The translations under genes and the position numbers were made by a program. This document shows, one piece after another, positions 1-8,415 of a stretch of DNA of 51,526 bases. Numbering within the stretch: position 1 is the stretch's first letter; each line of letters opens with the position of its first letter. Origin of the DNA: Candidatus Atribacteria bacterium (GTDB lineage Bacteria > Atribacterota > Phoenicimicrobiia > Phoenicimicrobiales > Stramentimicrobiaceae). The stretch spans positions 1-51,526 of the forward strand of contig JAGYIZ010000013.1 in NCBI GenBank assembly GCA_018402425.1. The letters run 5' to 3'. A model generated the notes under the pieces. It did not search any database and was not told the origin of the DNA. It saw only the letters and a program-made list of their open reading frames with translations.

Positions 1-30
1 GGTGATTTAGCGATCAAAGACATTTTGTAA
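1..30 (+). CDS. C-terminal end of an unidentified upstream gene (partial)
   Basis: Frame 1 is open from the window edge and ends in TAA at 28-30, giving the tail GDLAIKDIL. This is too short to identify. It lies 48 bases upstream of the TAXI receptor on the same strand, so it may belong to the same transcript. It could also be a chance open stretch. Confidence 0.3.
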   Translation, partial: GDLAIKDIL

Positions 31-78
31 TTTTATGTATCTTTTTAAAATTAATAAATAAAATGGAGGTTTACTTTA

Positions 79-1089
79 ATGTTTTTTTCTAGAACAAATA
101 GAAGTTCAATTTATATTTCTACTATAATCGTTTGTGTTTTATTAATACTTTCTTTTTCCTCTGCTTCCTTGGCAGCTACGAAGGTATTTTTAAATGTTGG
201 TACCACTAACAAATCTTCAAGTGCATATGGTTATTATGTGCAGATGTTAAAAGTTTTTGATAAATATGCACCAGAACTGAAACCAACTATTATTGAAACC
301 GGTGCCGCTGTAGATAATACCAATCGCTTAGCCCGTGAGGAAATAGATGTTGGTTTAGCCCCGGATTCTATCAAATACCAGGCTTTTAATGGGATAGGAA
401 AGTGGGAAGGAAAACCTCTTTCTAATCTAAGAAACATGTTATCCTGGGCTAAAAATTTAAATCCGTATGTAGTAAGAGCAGACTCAGGAATTGTAACTCC
501 ATACGATTTAGACGGTGCCTCATTTTGCTGTGGTGCCAGAGGTAGTGCATGTGAAGCTACTTTTGAAATGACTTTAAAATCCTTAGGAATTGAACCAGAA
601 TTTTTTAGGGGCAGTTTAGCAGATGCAACAAATGCCATGAAGGATAGAAGGCTTGATGGTGTTCTAAAAACCAGTTGTGGGAATAAGCCTGATGCATCAT
701 TTCTTGAATTACAAACATATTTAGAATTAAGACCAATTAACTGGCCTATTGAACTATTAGATAAGGTCAAAGAAGACTACCCTTATTTTTCAACCGGAGT
801 AATTCCTGCCGGTACCTTTAACGGACAGACAGAAGATGCAAATTCATGGTCAGTTGTCATGGGTGATTTTTGTACTAGTGACTTGAGCGAAGAAGTTGTT
901 TACCAGTGGGTAAAAGCTTGTTTTGAAGGTAGAGATTTGTTAGTACAAGTTTATGCTGCAGCCGGCGAAACAGACTGGATTGAGGCGACTTTAGGTTCAT
1001 TAATTCCTTTACATGCGGGAACCATAAAGTATTTCAGAGAAATTGGTGTTGAGGTCCCGGAAGAACTTATACCGCCTGAAGCAAAATAA
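79..1089 (+). CDS. TAXI-family TRAP transporter solute-binding protein
   Basis: This is the periplasmic receptor of a tripartite ATP-independent transporter of the TAXI class. Residues 1-33 form a signal peptide: a basic start, a hydrophobic core and an Ala-rich cleavage region ending SASLAA. The mature protein begins with a beta strand and the family-typical glycine-rich binding segment (VGTTNKSSSAYGY), with further typical stretches around ARGSACE and the SLADATNAMKDRRLDG region. Length (336 aa) is normal. A GGAGG sits about 10 bases before the ATG. No membrane subunit follows; after the stop comes a terminator, so the fused TRAP permease is either upstream outside the window or elsewhere. 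The substrate cannot be told; known family members bind dicarboxylates or amino acids. Confidence 0.88.
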   Translation: MFFSRTNRSSIYISTIIVCVLLILSFSSASLAATKVFLNVGTTNKSSSAYGYYVQMLKVFDKYAPELKPTIIETGAAVDNTNRLAREEIDVGLAPDSIKYQAFNGIGKWEGKPLSNLRNMLSWAKNLNPYVVRADSGIVTPYDLDGASFCCGARGSACEATFEMTLKSLGIEPEFFRGSLADATNAMKDRRLDGVLKTSCGNKPDASFLELQTYLELRPINWPIELLDKVKEDYPYFSTGVIPAGTFNGQTEDANSWSVVMGDFCTSDLSEEVVYQWVKACFEGRDLLVQVYAAAGETDWIEATLGSLIPLHAGTIKYFREIGVEVPEELIPPEAK

Positions 1090-1122
1090 AATTTATACTT
1101 AATTATTGTTATAGAATAATAT

Positions 1123-1177
1123 AGAAGCTATATTCAATTACTAAAATATTATAATAGTATTGATATAGCTTCTTTTT
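1123..1177 (+). terminator. Rho-independent terminator after the TAXI gene
   Basis: AGAAGCTATA at 1123-1132 pairs with TATAGCTTCT at 1164-1173 and a T-run follows. The loop contains a second weaker stem (CAAT..ATTG, ACTA..TAGT). Confidence 0.75.
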
Positions 1178-1236
1178 ATATAGGTGGTATCGTTATAAAA
1201 TTTTTTTATAAAACAGGAAAGAGATTAATTCCACTA

Positions 1237-1878
1237 TTAAATGTCTACTATAGCAATAGCTCTTACAGGAGAACCATCAGCGTTTTTATATTTCAAGGGT
1301 AAAACGCTCAGCATGAAGTAGTCATTTTGGACAGAATCTAAATTAGTTAAATTTTCAATAATAATGATATTTTTTGCTAATAGCGTTTTATGTACAATAA
1401 AATTATTTGTATCCGATCTGTCTATTGATATAGCATCAATGCCGATGCCTTTCAGATTAAATTCGGACAGCCATTCAGCAGCTTCTTTGCTTAGATAGGG
1501 ATAGTTTTCATAGTACTGATTTTGACCCCAGTATGTACTCCAGCCAGTCTTAATAATAACAAATTCAACTTTATTTATTTTATCCTGGTGCTGTAGAAGT
1601 GAATCAAGATTAATTAGAGGATTTTTACGCTTATCAAAATTCAGAATGATTGCTTTCCCAAAAAAGCTATCAATCTCTATATTTTCCAGAAAATTACCGT
1701 GCTTTAGCATATGGCCGGGAGCATCAATATGGGTTCCAGTATGGGAATATATAGTAATTTTTGTTTCTCTATAGCCTTCTTTTTCTATTGTAGTGCCAGT
1801 TTGAAAAATTGGTGATTCGGTCCCTGGATAAACTGGCATAGCAGGATGAATAATGTGGCTCAGGTCAATAATTTTCAT
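1237..1878 (-). CDS. Cyclase family protein (kynurenine formamidase-like metal hydrolase)
   Basis: This is a member of the Cyclase family (COG1878), metal-dependent hydrolases that act on amide or ester bonds, for example arylformamidase. The signature HTGTHIDAPGH is at residues 46-56, with the His and Asp residues expected to bind the metal. The opening MKIIDLSHIIHPAMPVYPG is the usual N-terminus, and 213 aa is the normal length. It is transcribed alone and converges on the TAXI gene. The substrate is unknown and nothing in the neighbourhood indicates tryptophan degradation. Confidence 0.88.
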   Translation of the reverse strand: MKIIDLSHIIHPAMPVYPGTESPIFQTGTTIEKEGYRETKITIYSHTGTHIDAPGHMLKHGNFLENIEIDSFFGKAIILNFDKRKNPLINLDSLLQHQDKINKVEFVIIKTGWSTYWGQNQYYENYPYLSKEAAEWLSEFNLKGIGIDAISIDRSDTNNFIVHKTLLAKNIIIIENLTNLDSVQNDYFMLSVLPLKYKNADGSPVRAIAIVDI

Positions 1879-2004
1879 TTATTATCTCCATTTTAAAATA
1901 ATGATAGAAATTGAACAAGAATAATATTATAATAACAAAATATAGTATAAAATTTCCAGAAATTTATTAAGTTATAATAAATGAGTTTGAAAGGAAGGTT
2001 AACA

Positions 2005-2835
2005 ATGGGAATTAAAGCAACTGTTCTTTGTGAAAATTATGTAAATGGTCAAGCTGGTGCAATTGCCGAACATGGTTGGGCTGTCTATTTGGAAACTAAT
2101 CAGGGAAATTTTCTTTTTGATACAGGCCAAGGGAAGGCAATTATTAATAATGCACAATATTTCCATAAAGATTTGTCTATTATTAAAGGTATTATTATCA
2201 GCCATCACCATTATGACCATACCGGTGGACTGCTCAGTGTACTGGAACAAACCGGGAAAGTGCCAGTCTATTCCCATCCTGAGCTTTTTAAGAATAGCTT
2301 CAGCCTTAGAGGCAATGTAGAAAAGAATATAGGTATTCCATTTCGGCGTGAAATCTTAGAGAGTAAAGGGGCTGATTTTGTCTTCAATACTGAACCTAAA
2401 GAGATTGTGTCAGGGATGATATTAAGCGGAGAAATTCCTCGCCAAACTCCATTTGAACAAGGTGATAAGAAATTAGTGGTTAAAGACAAAAAAGGATATG
2501 TTCAGGATAGTATTTTAGATGACCAGACACTAATTATAAAGACTGCCAAAGGTCTATTTATCATCTTGGGCTGTTCCCATTCGGGTATTATAAATATTAT
2601 CAATTATGCAATTAAAAATACCGGACAGGAACACATTCACACAATTATTGGAGGGACTCATCTCGGACCTGCTGATAAAGAGACGAGAGAAAAAAGCATT
2701 GAATCTTTAAAACAATTTGATATTGAAAGAATTGGTGTTTCTCATTGTACTGGATTAGAGACATCTATGCAATTATACTATGAATTTGGAGAACGGTTCT
2801 TTTTCTGCAACGTAGGGACGGTGGTAGAAGTATAA
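2005..2835 (+). CDS. MBL-fold metallohydrolase (COG1237-like)
   Basis: This metallo-beta-lactamase-fold protein carries the metal motif SHHHYDHTGG at residues 66-75 and later conserved GCSHSGI and GGTHLG stretches, the pattern of the COG1237 group related to the dihydropteroate-forming enzyme of methanogens. I place the start at the ATG at 2005, which follows an AAGGAAGG Shine-Dalgarno; the ATG at 1981 would add eight residues and lacks one. The encoded protein is about 276 aa with no signal peptide, so it is cytoplasmic. It is divergent from the cyclase gene. The physiological substrate is unknown. Confidence 0.85.
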   Translation: MGIKATVLCENYVNGQAGAIAEHGWAVYLETNQGNFLFDTGQGKAIINNAQYFHKDLSIIKGIIISHHHYDHTGGLLSVLEQTGKVPVYSHPELFKNSFSLRGNVEKNIGIPFRREILESKGADFVFNTEPKEIVSGMILSGEIPRQTPFEQGDKKLVVKDKKGYVQDSILDDQTLIIKTAKGLFIILGCSHSGIINIINYAIKNTGQEHIHTIIGGTHLGPADKETREKSIESLKQFDIERIGVSHCTGLETSMQLYYEFGERFFFCNVGTVVEV

Positions 2836-2999
2836 ATAGTTTACTACTTTTCAAATTCATATAATGAGATAAGCCATATTTATAGAAAATAGGAGAATAA
2901 TATTTGTAGAAAAGATTGATTAATTTACCTTAAAATATTAAAATAATAGGCGTTATAATAAAATTTTAATAATATTTATAAGAAAAGGAGCAAAGAGAA

Positions 3000-4313
3000 A
3001 TGCAAGACTTTTTAGAAAAGAAATTTCAGCTTTCTGAAAATGGAACAGACACAAAGACTGAAATTATCGCCGGTTTTACTACATTCATGACTATGGCCTA
3101 TATTATTTTTGTCAATCCAACTATTTTAAGTGACGCTGGCATGCCTTGGAATGGTGTATTTATCGCTACAATTATGGGTATTGTTTTAGGTACCGTTTGT
3201 ATGGCCTTATTAACTAATTATCCTTTTGCACTTGCTTCAGGAATGGGCTTAAATGCATTTTTTGCCTATTCTGTTGTTTTGGGTATGGGTGTTAGCTGGC
3301 AGATTGCCTTGGGAATTGTCTTCCTGGAAGGTGTTCTCTTTATTATTCTCAGCGTAACACCTGTAAGGGAAATGATTATCAATTGTATACCTATGGGCCT
3401 AAAGGCTGCGATCAGTGCGGGTATTGGTTTGTTCATTGCATTTATTGGTTTGCAGAATGCCGGATTGGTAGTTAAGGATGATGCTACTCTGGTTGCTATT
3501 GGTAATGTATTCAGTGGTACAGGTTTGGTCGCTATCGCAGGTTTGGTTATTATGGGTGTGCTCCATACATTGAAGGTCAAAGGGTCAATTCTCTGGGGAA
3601 TTTTAGGTGCCACCATAATCGGATATATCCCCGGATTAGATGTAACGCCTCCTTTTCAGGGTTTGTTTGCAGTACCTCAATTTAGTGATTGGAGTGAAGT
3701 TTTATTTAAAATGGATATTGCCGGTGCCCTGGATATAGCTTTAATTACAGTCATCTTCTCTTTCCTTTTTGTAGATTTGTTTGATACGGCAGGTACCCTG
3801 GTAGGAGTAAGTACACAGGCTGGTTATTTGGATAAAGATGGCAATTTGCCCAAAGCAAGCAAAGCATTGCTGGCTGATGCTATTGGAACAACAGGAGGTG
3901 CAATATTTGGCACCAGCACAGTAACAACATACATTGAATCTGCCTCCGGTGTTTCTGAGGGAGGAAGAACCGGTTTGACGGGAATTGTTGTAGCTATTTT
4001 ATTTTTCCTATCTCTCTTTTTAAGACCACTGGTAGGAATTGTTCCCGGAGCAGCTACTGCACCTGCCTTAATTGTTGTAGGAACTCTGATGATGCACAAT
4101 ATTTTAAGTATAAAGTGGGATGATTTTTCAGAAGCTCTTCCTGCCTTTGTCTGTCTGATTGCCATTCCCTTAACTTATTCAATTGCTAACGGAATTGCTC
4201 TTGGTTTTATTACTTATCCTTTAATCAAGCTGCTCAGTGGAAAAGGTAAAGAAGTGCATGGCTTAATATATATTCTAGGCATCCTTTTTGCTATTAAATT
4301 TATATGGCTATAA
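3000..4313 (+). CDS. NCS2-family purine permease (AzgA/PbuG type)
   Basis: This 437-residue polytopic membrane protein imports a nucleobase such as adenine, guanine or hypoxanthine by cation symport. Its N-terminus runs straight into the family-specific TEIIAGFTTFMTMAYIIFVNP segment, and it keeps the LFDTAGTLVGVS and GTSTVTTYIESASGV signature segments of the COG2252 subgroup. About 12 to 13 hydrophobic segments fill the chain. An AAGGAG lies just upstream of the ATG. I see no purine riboswitch in the 164-base leader. A terminator follows, so it looks monocistronic. Confidence 0.92.
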   Translation: MQDFLEKKFQLSENGTDTKTEIIAGFTTFMTMAYIIFVNPTILSDAGMPWNGVFIATIMGIVLGTVCMALLTNYPFALASGMGLNAFFAYSVVLGMGVSWQIALGIVFLEGVLFIILSVTPVREMIINCIPMGLKAAISAGIGLFIAFIGLQNAGLVVKDDATLVAIGNVFSGTGLVAIAGLVIMGVLHTLKVKGSILWGILGATIIGYIPGLDVTPPFQGLFAVPQFSDWSEVLFKMDIAGALDIALITVIFSFLFVDLFDTAGTLVGVSTQAGYLDKDGNLPKASKALLADAIGTTGGAIFGTSTVTTYIESASGVSEGGRTGLTGIVVAILFFLSLFLRPLVGIVPGAATAPALIVVGTLMMHNILSIKWDDFSEALPAFVCLIAIPLTYSIANGIALGFITYPLIKLLSGKGKEVHGLIYILGILFAIKFIWL

Positions 4314-4349
4314 GTCTCTAAATTTATAATGAATAATAAATATTTGATA

Positions 4350-4394
4350 AAAATAAGAAGAGTATGTCAGCTTGTGTCGTACTCTTCTTATTTT
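4350..4394. terminator. Strong bidirectional-looking terminator
   Basis: AAAATAAGAAGAGTA at 4350-4364 pairs perfectly with TACTCTTCTTATTTT at 4380-4394. It is A-rich on the left and T-rich on the right, so it can act on either strand. It terminates the NCS2 permease transcript. Confidence 0.85.
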
Positions 4395-4503
4395 TAGAGA
4401 CACAGTATTTTATTAGAAATGCTTCAAATATCACAATGTATTTTATCTTTTGTTGATTCGTGTTTTTCATATATAACTGAACATTATGCTATAATAATTT
4501 TGT

Positions 4504-4549
4504 TTAACCATAAAAAAACCACCTTCTTTGAGGGTGGTCATGGTTTGAA
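4504..4549. repeat. Palindromic intergenic element, copy 1
   Basis: TTTAACCAT followed by ACCACCTTCT, a short loop and GGGTGGTCATGGTT folds into a hairpin. The same words build the larger perfect palindrome at 23475-23521, and both copies are followed 20-60 bases later by TGAAGTCC. It lies in the 321-base gap between the NCS2 and TauE genes; the rest of that gap shows no gene. Confidence 0.6.
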
Positions 4550-4634
4550 ATATTTTTACCTGAAGTCCTAAATAGATTTGAATAGAAAAGAGCAGAGACA
4601 AGTTCCTCAAAAATATTTATTATAAGGAGATATA

Positions 4635-5408
4635 ATGAGCTTATTTCAAATTGGGTTAATTTTAGCCGCAGGCATTATGGCAGGATTTCTCAATACATTG
4701 GGCGGAGGCGGTTCATTGATTACTTTACCGGTACTTATCTTTATGGGTTTGCCTCCGGCAGTAGCCAATGGGACAAATCGGATTGCTTTAATTGTACAAA
4801 ATATTGTTGGAGTAACTAATTTTCGTAGTAAAGGTTTTTTCTATCCTAAACTGAGTTTTATTTTAGGGGTTCCAGCTATCCTGGGTTCTATTCTAGGAGC
4901 TAGAGTTGCTGTGTCTATATCGGGAGAACTATTTGAAAGAATTTTAGCTATTGTGATGATAGTAGTCCTGGTTCTTATCTTGACGCGTCCGGAAAAAAGG
5001 TTTATTAAAGAAATTGATAGTGAAAATTTAAGCACGCCCAGATTGATTATTGCTATGATAGCTTTTTTTGGCGTTGGCCTTTATGGTGGGTTTATTCAGG
5101 CAGGTGTTGGTTTTATCATTATTGTAGCCCTTACACTTATTACTGGAATGTCTCTTGTTAAGGTTAACAGCCTTAAAGTTTTTATTATTTTAATATATAC
5201 AATTTCTTCGCTTTTAGTTTTTTTTCTCAATGGGAAAGTTAATTTTGTATTGGGATTTACGCTTGCTATTGGTAATGCTGTTGGTGCTTATCTAGGGAGT
5301 AATTTTGCGGTTAGCAAAGGAGACAAATGGATAAGAGTTTTCCTTGTTATTGCTATTTTGGCGATGTCAGCAAAATTACTGGGAGTTTTTGAATTAATTG
5401 GTTTATAA
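4635..5408 (+). CDS. TauE/SafE-family sulfite/organosulfonate exporter-like permease
   Basis: This is a 257-residue integral membrane protein with eight or so hydrophobic segments. The N-terminal LAAGIMAGFLNTLGGGGSLI block is the TauE/SafE (PF01925) signature, with the half-repeat GGFIQAGVGFIII around residue 150. Family members move sulfite, sulfoacetate or other small anions; the substrate here is not indicated. A GGAG precedes the ATG closely. It ends 55 bases before the gamma-glutamyltransferase gene, and the two may be co-transcribed, which would suit an anion permease paired with a thiol or peptide catabolic enzyme, but this is inference. Confidence 0.88.
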   Translation: MSLFQIGLILAAGIMAGFLNTLGGGGSLITLPVLIFMGLPPAVANGTNRIALIVQNIVGVTNFRSKGFFYPKLSFILGVPAILGSILGARVAVSISGELFERILAIVMIVVLVLILTRPEKRFIKEIDSENLSTPRLIIAMIAFFGVGLYGGFIQAGVGFIIIVALTLITGMSLVKVNSLKVFIILIYTISSLLVFFLNGKVNFVLGFTLAIGNAVGAYLGSNFAVSKGDKWIRVFLVIAILAMSAKLLGVFELIGL

Positions 5409-5463
5409 ATATAGGCTTCTCATTTTATATTTATCAAATAATTAGATGAGATAGGAGGCAGTG

Positions 5464-7071
5464 ATGGATTTTGATTCTCTGTATTATCCATATCCTTCTC
5501 AGAGAAGAGTCGTCTTTGCAAAGAACGGGATGGTGGCAACATCTCAATCACTGGCTGCTCAGGCTGGAATATCAATACTTAAACAGGGGGGCAATGCCAT
5601 TGATGCTGCCATTGCCACAGCGGCTTGTCTTACAGTTGTTGAACCTACTTCCAATGGAATTGGTGGCGATGCATTTGCCATAATATGGACTAAGAATAAA
5701 CTTCATGGCTTAAATTCAAGTGGTCCCTCGCCAAGGTCTATTTCCGATGAGCTCTTACGAAAAAAGGGTTATAAAAAGATGCCGGATTTTGGCTGGATAC
5801 CGGTGACGGTACCTGGAGTTCCGGCAGCATGGGCTGAACTTAACAGTAAATTTGGCCGTCTTTCCCTTTCTAAAATTCTTTCTCCTGCCATAAGATATGC
5901 TGAAGAAGGATTTCCCGTTTCTCCTTTAGTAAGTTATTTGTGGAAAATAGCTTATCAGAAATATGTTGCTTATAAAAATGATGAAGCATTTTGTTATTGG
6001 TTCAAAACTTTTGCACCTGAGGGCAGAGCCCCTGAACCAGGGGAATTATGGAGACTGCCCGAACAAGCTCAAACATTACAGATGATTGCCAATACTAAAT
6101 CAATTGATTTTTATCAGGGTGAAATTGCCGAAAAAATTGATGCCTTTTCCAGAAAATATGATGGTTATCTGCGAAAAGAAGATCTGGCTTCTTTTAGTTC
6201 CGAATGGGTTGAACCTATCAGTATTCCTTATCATGGTTATGATGTCTGGGAAATTCCTCCCAACGGACAGGGTTTGGTGGCCTTAATGGCTTTAAATATT
6301 CTTGAAGGAATTGGTTTTAATATCAGAGAATCAGCCGAAACGTTTCACTACCAGATTGAGGCAATAAAATTAGCCTTTGCAGATGGAGAAAGATACATCA
6401 CTGACTATAAAAAAATGTCGGAAAAAATAAAAAATTTACTCTCAGCTTCATATGCAAGGGAGCGGAGGAAATTAATCACTGATAGTGCTATTAATCCATA
6501 TCCGGGCAAGCCTGGCGGTAGTGATACTGTTTATCTGGCAACCGCTGATGGTGAAGGCAATATGGTTTCTTATATTCAAAGCAATTATATGGGTTTTGGT
6601 TCCGGATTGGTAGTACCAGGTACAGGCATTGCTTTACAAAACCGGGGAGCTAATTTCTCTCTTGATTCTTCTCATGCAAATTGTTTGAAACCGGGGAAGA
6701 AAACTTATCATACTATTATTCCCGGATTTTTAACCAAAAATAGCAGAGCAGTAGGTCCATTTGGAGTAATGGGTGGGTTTATGCAACCTCAGGGACATGT
6801 CCAGGTGGTGATGAATATGCTTGATTTTGGTCTTAATCCCCAGGCTGCACTGGATGCCCCGAGATGGCAATGGATAGAAGGGAGAAAAGTGAAGACAGAA
6901 TACCATTTTCCCAGACATATTGCTGAAGCCCTGGAAAGAAGAGGTCATATCATAGAAGGAGGCCTGGATTCAGTTGGATTCGGGCGGGGGCAAATTATCT
7001 GGAGAGATAACAATGGTATTTTAATGGGTGCCACTGATCCCAGAGCGGATGGTGCTGTTGTTCCCTGGTAA
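5464..7071 (+). CDS. Gamma-glutamyltransferase family protein
   Basis: This N-terminal nucleophile hydrolase transfers or hydrolyses gamma-glutamyl groups. The start region GGNAIDAAIATAACLTVVEP followed by NGIGGDAFAI is the family signature. The autoprocessing/catalytic threonine is expected in SDTVYLATADGEGN about two thirds along, followed by NRGANFSLD. The usual TTH form of the catalytic motif is altered to DTVYL, as in the less studied GGT-like subgroup. No signal peptide is visible, so it may be cytoplasmic, unlike classical periplasmic GGT. I choose the ATG at 5464 because the AGGAGG at 5453-5458 lies only two bases before the GTG at 5461. Confidence 0.88.
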   Translation: MDFDSLYYPYPSQRRVVFAKNGMVATSQSLAAQAGISILKQGGNAIDAAIATAACLTVVEPTSNGIGGDAFAIIWTKNKLHGLNSSGPSPRSISDELLRKKGYKKMPDFGWIPVTVPGVPAAWAELNSKFGRLSLSKILSPAIRYAEEGFPVSPLVSYLWKIAYQKYVAYKNDEAFCYWFKTFAPEGRAPEPGELWRLPEQAQTLQMIANTKSIDFYQGEIAEKIDAFSRKYDGYLRKEDLASFSSEWVEPISIPYHGYDVWEIPPNGQGLVALMALNILEGIGFNIRESAETFHYQIEAIKLAFADGERYITDYKKMSEKIKNLLSASYARERRKLITDSAINPYPGKPGGSDTVYLATADGEGNMVSYIQSNYMGFGSGLVVPGTGIALQNRGANFSLDSSHANCLKPGKKTYHTIIPGFLTKNSRAVGPFGVMGGFMQPQGHVQVVMNMLDFGLNPQAALDAPRWQWIEGRKVKTEYHFPRHIAEALERRGHIIEGGLDSVGFGRGQIIWRDNNGILMGATDPRADGAVVPW

Positions 7072-7111
7072 ACCATTCTATATTTATAAAAAATGAGAAG
7101 GAAACAATATT

Positions 7112-7540
7112 GTGCGAAAAACATTTTTAATTATTTCAGCAATTTTGCTGATTATTCTCGGCATCTTATTCATTATAGCCGGGGTAGCTAATGAACAGAA
7201 ATTGAATCAGTTTAAAAATCAGGGTGTTTTTACTCAAGGTATTGTGACTGAGAAAAAGGCTGTTCATTCCGGTGAAACATTTCAATATCAACTCGAAGTT
7301 AACTATATAACCAAACAAGGCATAGAGCATAACAGGATATTTTATGTTGACGAAGATGACTTTCAACATGCCGAGGTAATGGAAAATATTCCGGTTATTT
7401 ATGTTCCTGAAAAACCGGAATGGGTAGTTATCGGTGAAAATTTTAGCTATGACCGTAGGCCTTTTTATTTAGGGATAGTTAGTTTTCTTTTTGGACTTTT
7501 AATATTATTTTGGTATTTCCTCCTCAAAGACTTTTTTTAA
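7112..7540 (+). CDS. DUF3592 membrane protein
   Basis: This 142-residue protein has a hydrophobic helix at residues 5-26, an extracytoplasmic or lumenal beta-rich domain with a central GIVTEKKAVHSGETFQYQ region and a VIYVPEKPEWVVI strand, and a second helix at about 118-138. This two-helix arrangement around a small beta domain is the DUF3592 pattern. The function is unknown. It starts at GTG with an AGAAGGA upstream, 40 bases after the GGT-like gene, and is followed by a terminator, so it closes that transcript. Confidence 0.72.
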   Translation: MRKTFLIISAILLIILGILFIIAGVANEQKLNQFKNQGVFTQGIVTEKKAVHSGETFQYQLEVNYITKQGIEHNRIFYVDEDDFQHAEVMENIPVIYVPEKPEWVVIGENFSYDRRPFYLGIVSFLFGLLILFWYFLLKDFF

Positions 7541-7555
7541 ACAGGTTTTATAAAA

Positions 7556-7586
7556 AATAGCTCCCTTTAAGGGGGCTATTTTTTTT
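7556..7586 (+). terminator. Terminator after DUF3592 gene
   Basis: AATAGCTCCC, a short loop and GGGGGCTATT are followed by a T-run. Confidence 0.85.
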
Positions 7587-7644
7587 ACTTAGTCTATGTT
7601 CTGTGGTTAGTTACTAGTGGTTTAGTTAGAAAATTCTGAAACAA

Positions 7645-7677
7645 AAAAACCCCTTAGTTTATTACCAAGGGGTTTTT
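7645..7677 (-). terminator. Terminator downstream of the IS30-RRM chimera
   Basis: AAAAACCCCTT at 7645-7655 pairs with AAGGGGTTTTT at 7667-7677. On the minus strand it is followed by a T-run, so it probably is the original terminator of the RRM gene whose C-terminal half survives just upstream of it. Confidence 0.8.
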
Positions 7678-7693
7678 ATTTTGTGACTGTTTT

Positions 7694-8221
7694 TTAGAAA
7701 CGTCTTCTTGGACCAGAATTGAAATCTCTTCTGGGTTTGCGAGGCCGTGCTTCATCAATTTTTAATGGACGTCCTTGAAATTCTTGGTCATTCAATGCTG
7801 TTTTTGCAGCCTCTGCTTCTTCGTTGAAGACATACACATAGGCATAGATTGCTTCGTGAGATATACGCATACTCATGTCTAAAGGATACCGTATTTCTAT
7901 GCGTCTGGCAATCTGTTGTGGTGACCAAAAAAGACGTAACTTCTCCTGGACGTATTCTCTTAACCGATTGTTCAAAAAGAGCTTACGCTTACCCAAACGG
8001 CGTCTTCTTGCATTACGCCGCGACCGACGCTGGGCACGATCGGCACGATACGTCCAACGGTTGCACCCTCCCCGTGTTACTTCACGGGCTATTGTCGAAA
8101 CTGCTCGCCCAAGATGACTGGCAATCACCTGAAATGATTCACCCTTTGCCAATGAACGACTAATCTCCTCACGCTCTTCTGGCATGAGTCTTTGATAACC
8201 ACATTCTATCTTGATCATCAT
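7694..8221 (-). CDS. Chimeric ORF: IS30 transposase N-terminus fused to RRM RNA-binding protein C-terminus
   Basis: Residues 1 to about 127 look like an IS30-family transposase N-terminus: an HTH of the HTH_38 type (MPEEREEISRSLAKG, VSTIAREVTR), then an Arg-rich segment, then WSPQQIARR and MRISHEAIYAY. Residues from about 128 to 175 instead match the second half of a single-RRM protein of the bacterial glycine-rich type: NEEAEAAKTALN, then QEFQGRPLKIDEARPRKPRR and a short RG-rich tail. The catalytic DDE core of the transposase and the N-terminal half of the RRM are both absent, yet the join (near 7840) is in frame. The transposase part is clearly GC-richer than its surroundings. The product could bind DNA through the HTH, but a folded RRM is unlikely. 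An assembly chimera must be excluded. Confidence 0.75.
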   Translation of the reverse strand: MMIKIECGYQRLMPEEREEISRSLAKGESFQVIASHLGRAVSTIAREVTRGGCNRWTYRADRAQRRSRRNARRRRLGKRKLFLNNRLREYVQEKLRLFWSPQQIARRIEIRYPLDMSMRISHEAIYAYVYVFNEEAEAAKTALNDQEFQGRPLKIDEARPRKPRRDFNSGPRRRF

Positions 8222-8295
8222 AATCTAACGCCCTCCTTCGATATCCTCTATATAGAATACCAGATTGTTGCGTTAGATTATTGAATGTGCCTTAG
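7840..8295 (-). mobile_element. Truncated IS30-family element (transposase end only)
   Basis: The transposase 5' half is preceded, on the minus strand, by ATTCAATAATCTAACGCAAC at about 8265-8285, which resembles the CAACGCAACA-bearing terminal inverted repeats of IS30 elements. No second end is seen at the join with the RRM sequence. TAATCTAACGC at 8221-8231 and GCGTTAGATTA at 8270-8280 form an inverted repeat whose proximal arm overlaps the ATG, so an mRNA entering from outside would hide the start codon; the GGAGG at 8232-8236 would lie in the loop. Confidence 0.7.
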
Positions 8296-8415
8296 TTACC
8301 GATTAATAAAAAAATTAAGTCTAAATTATAAGTGTGAGAATTTATATTTCAGAGGATTTAAAAAATTAATATGGAATTTACTCTAGAATAAAAATATTCT
8401 TTTTAAGGAGGTAAT

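Noticed and set aside
234-770. 178-codon open frame on the minus strand inside the TAXI gene
   Set aside because: It lies fully antisense to a clear family gene, has no ribosome binding site and no recognisable domain.
2851-2890. TTCATATAATGAGATAAGCC before the purine permease, like part of a purine riboswitch
   Set aside because: The CATATAAT word is there but no second loop or closing stems follow; the aptamer core is missing.
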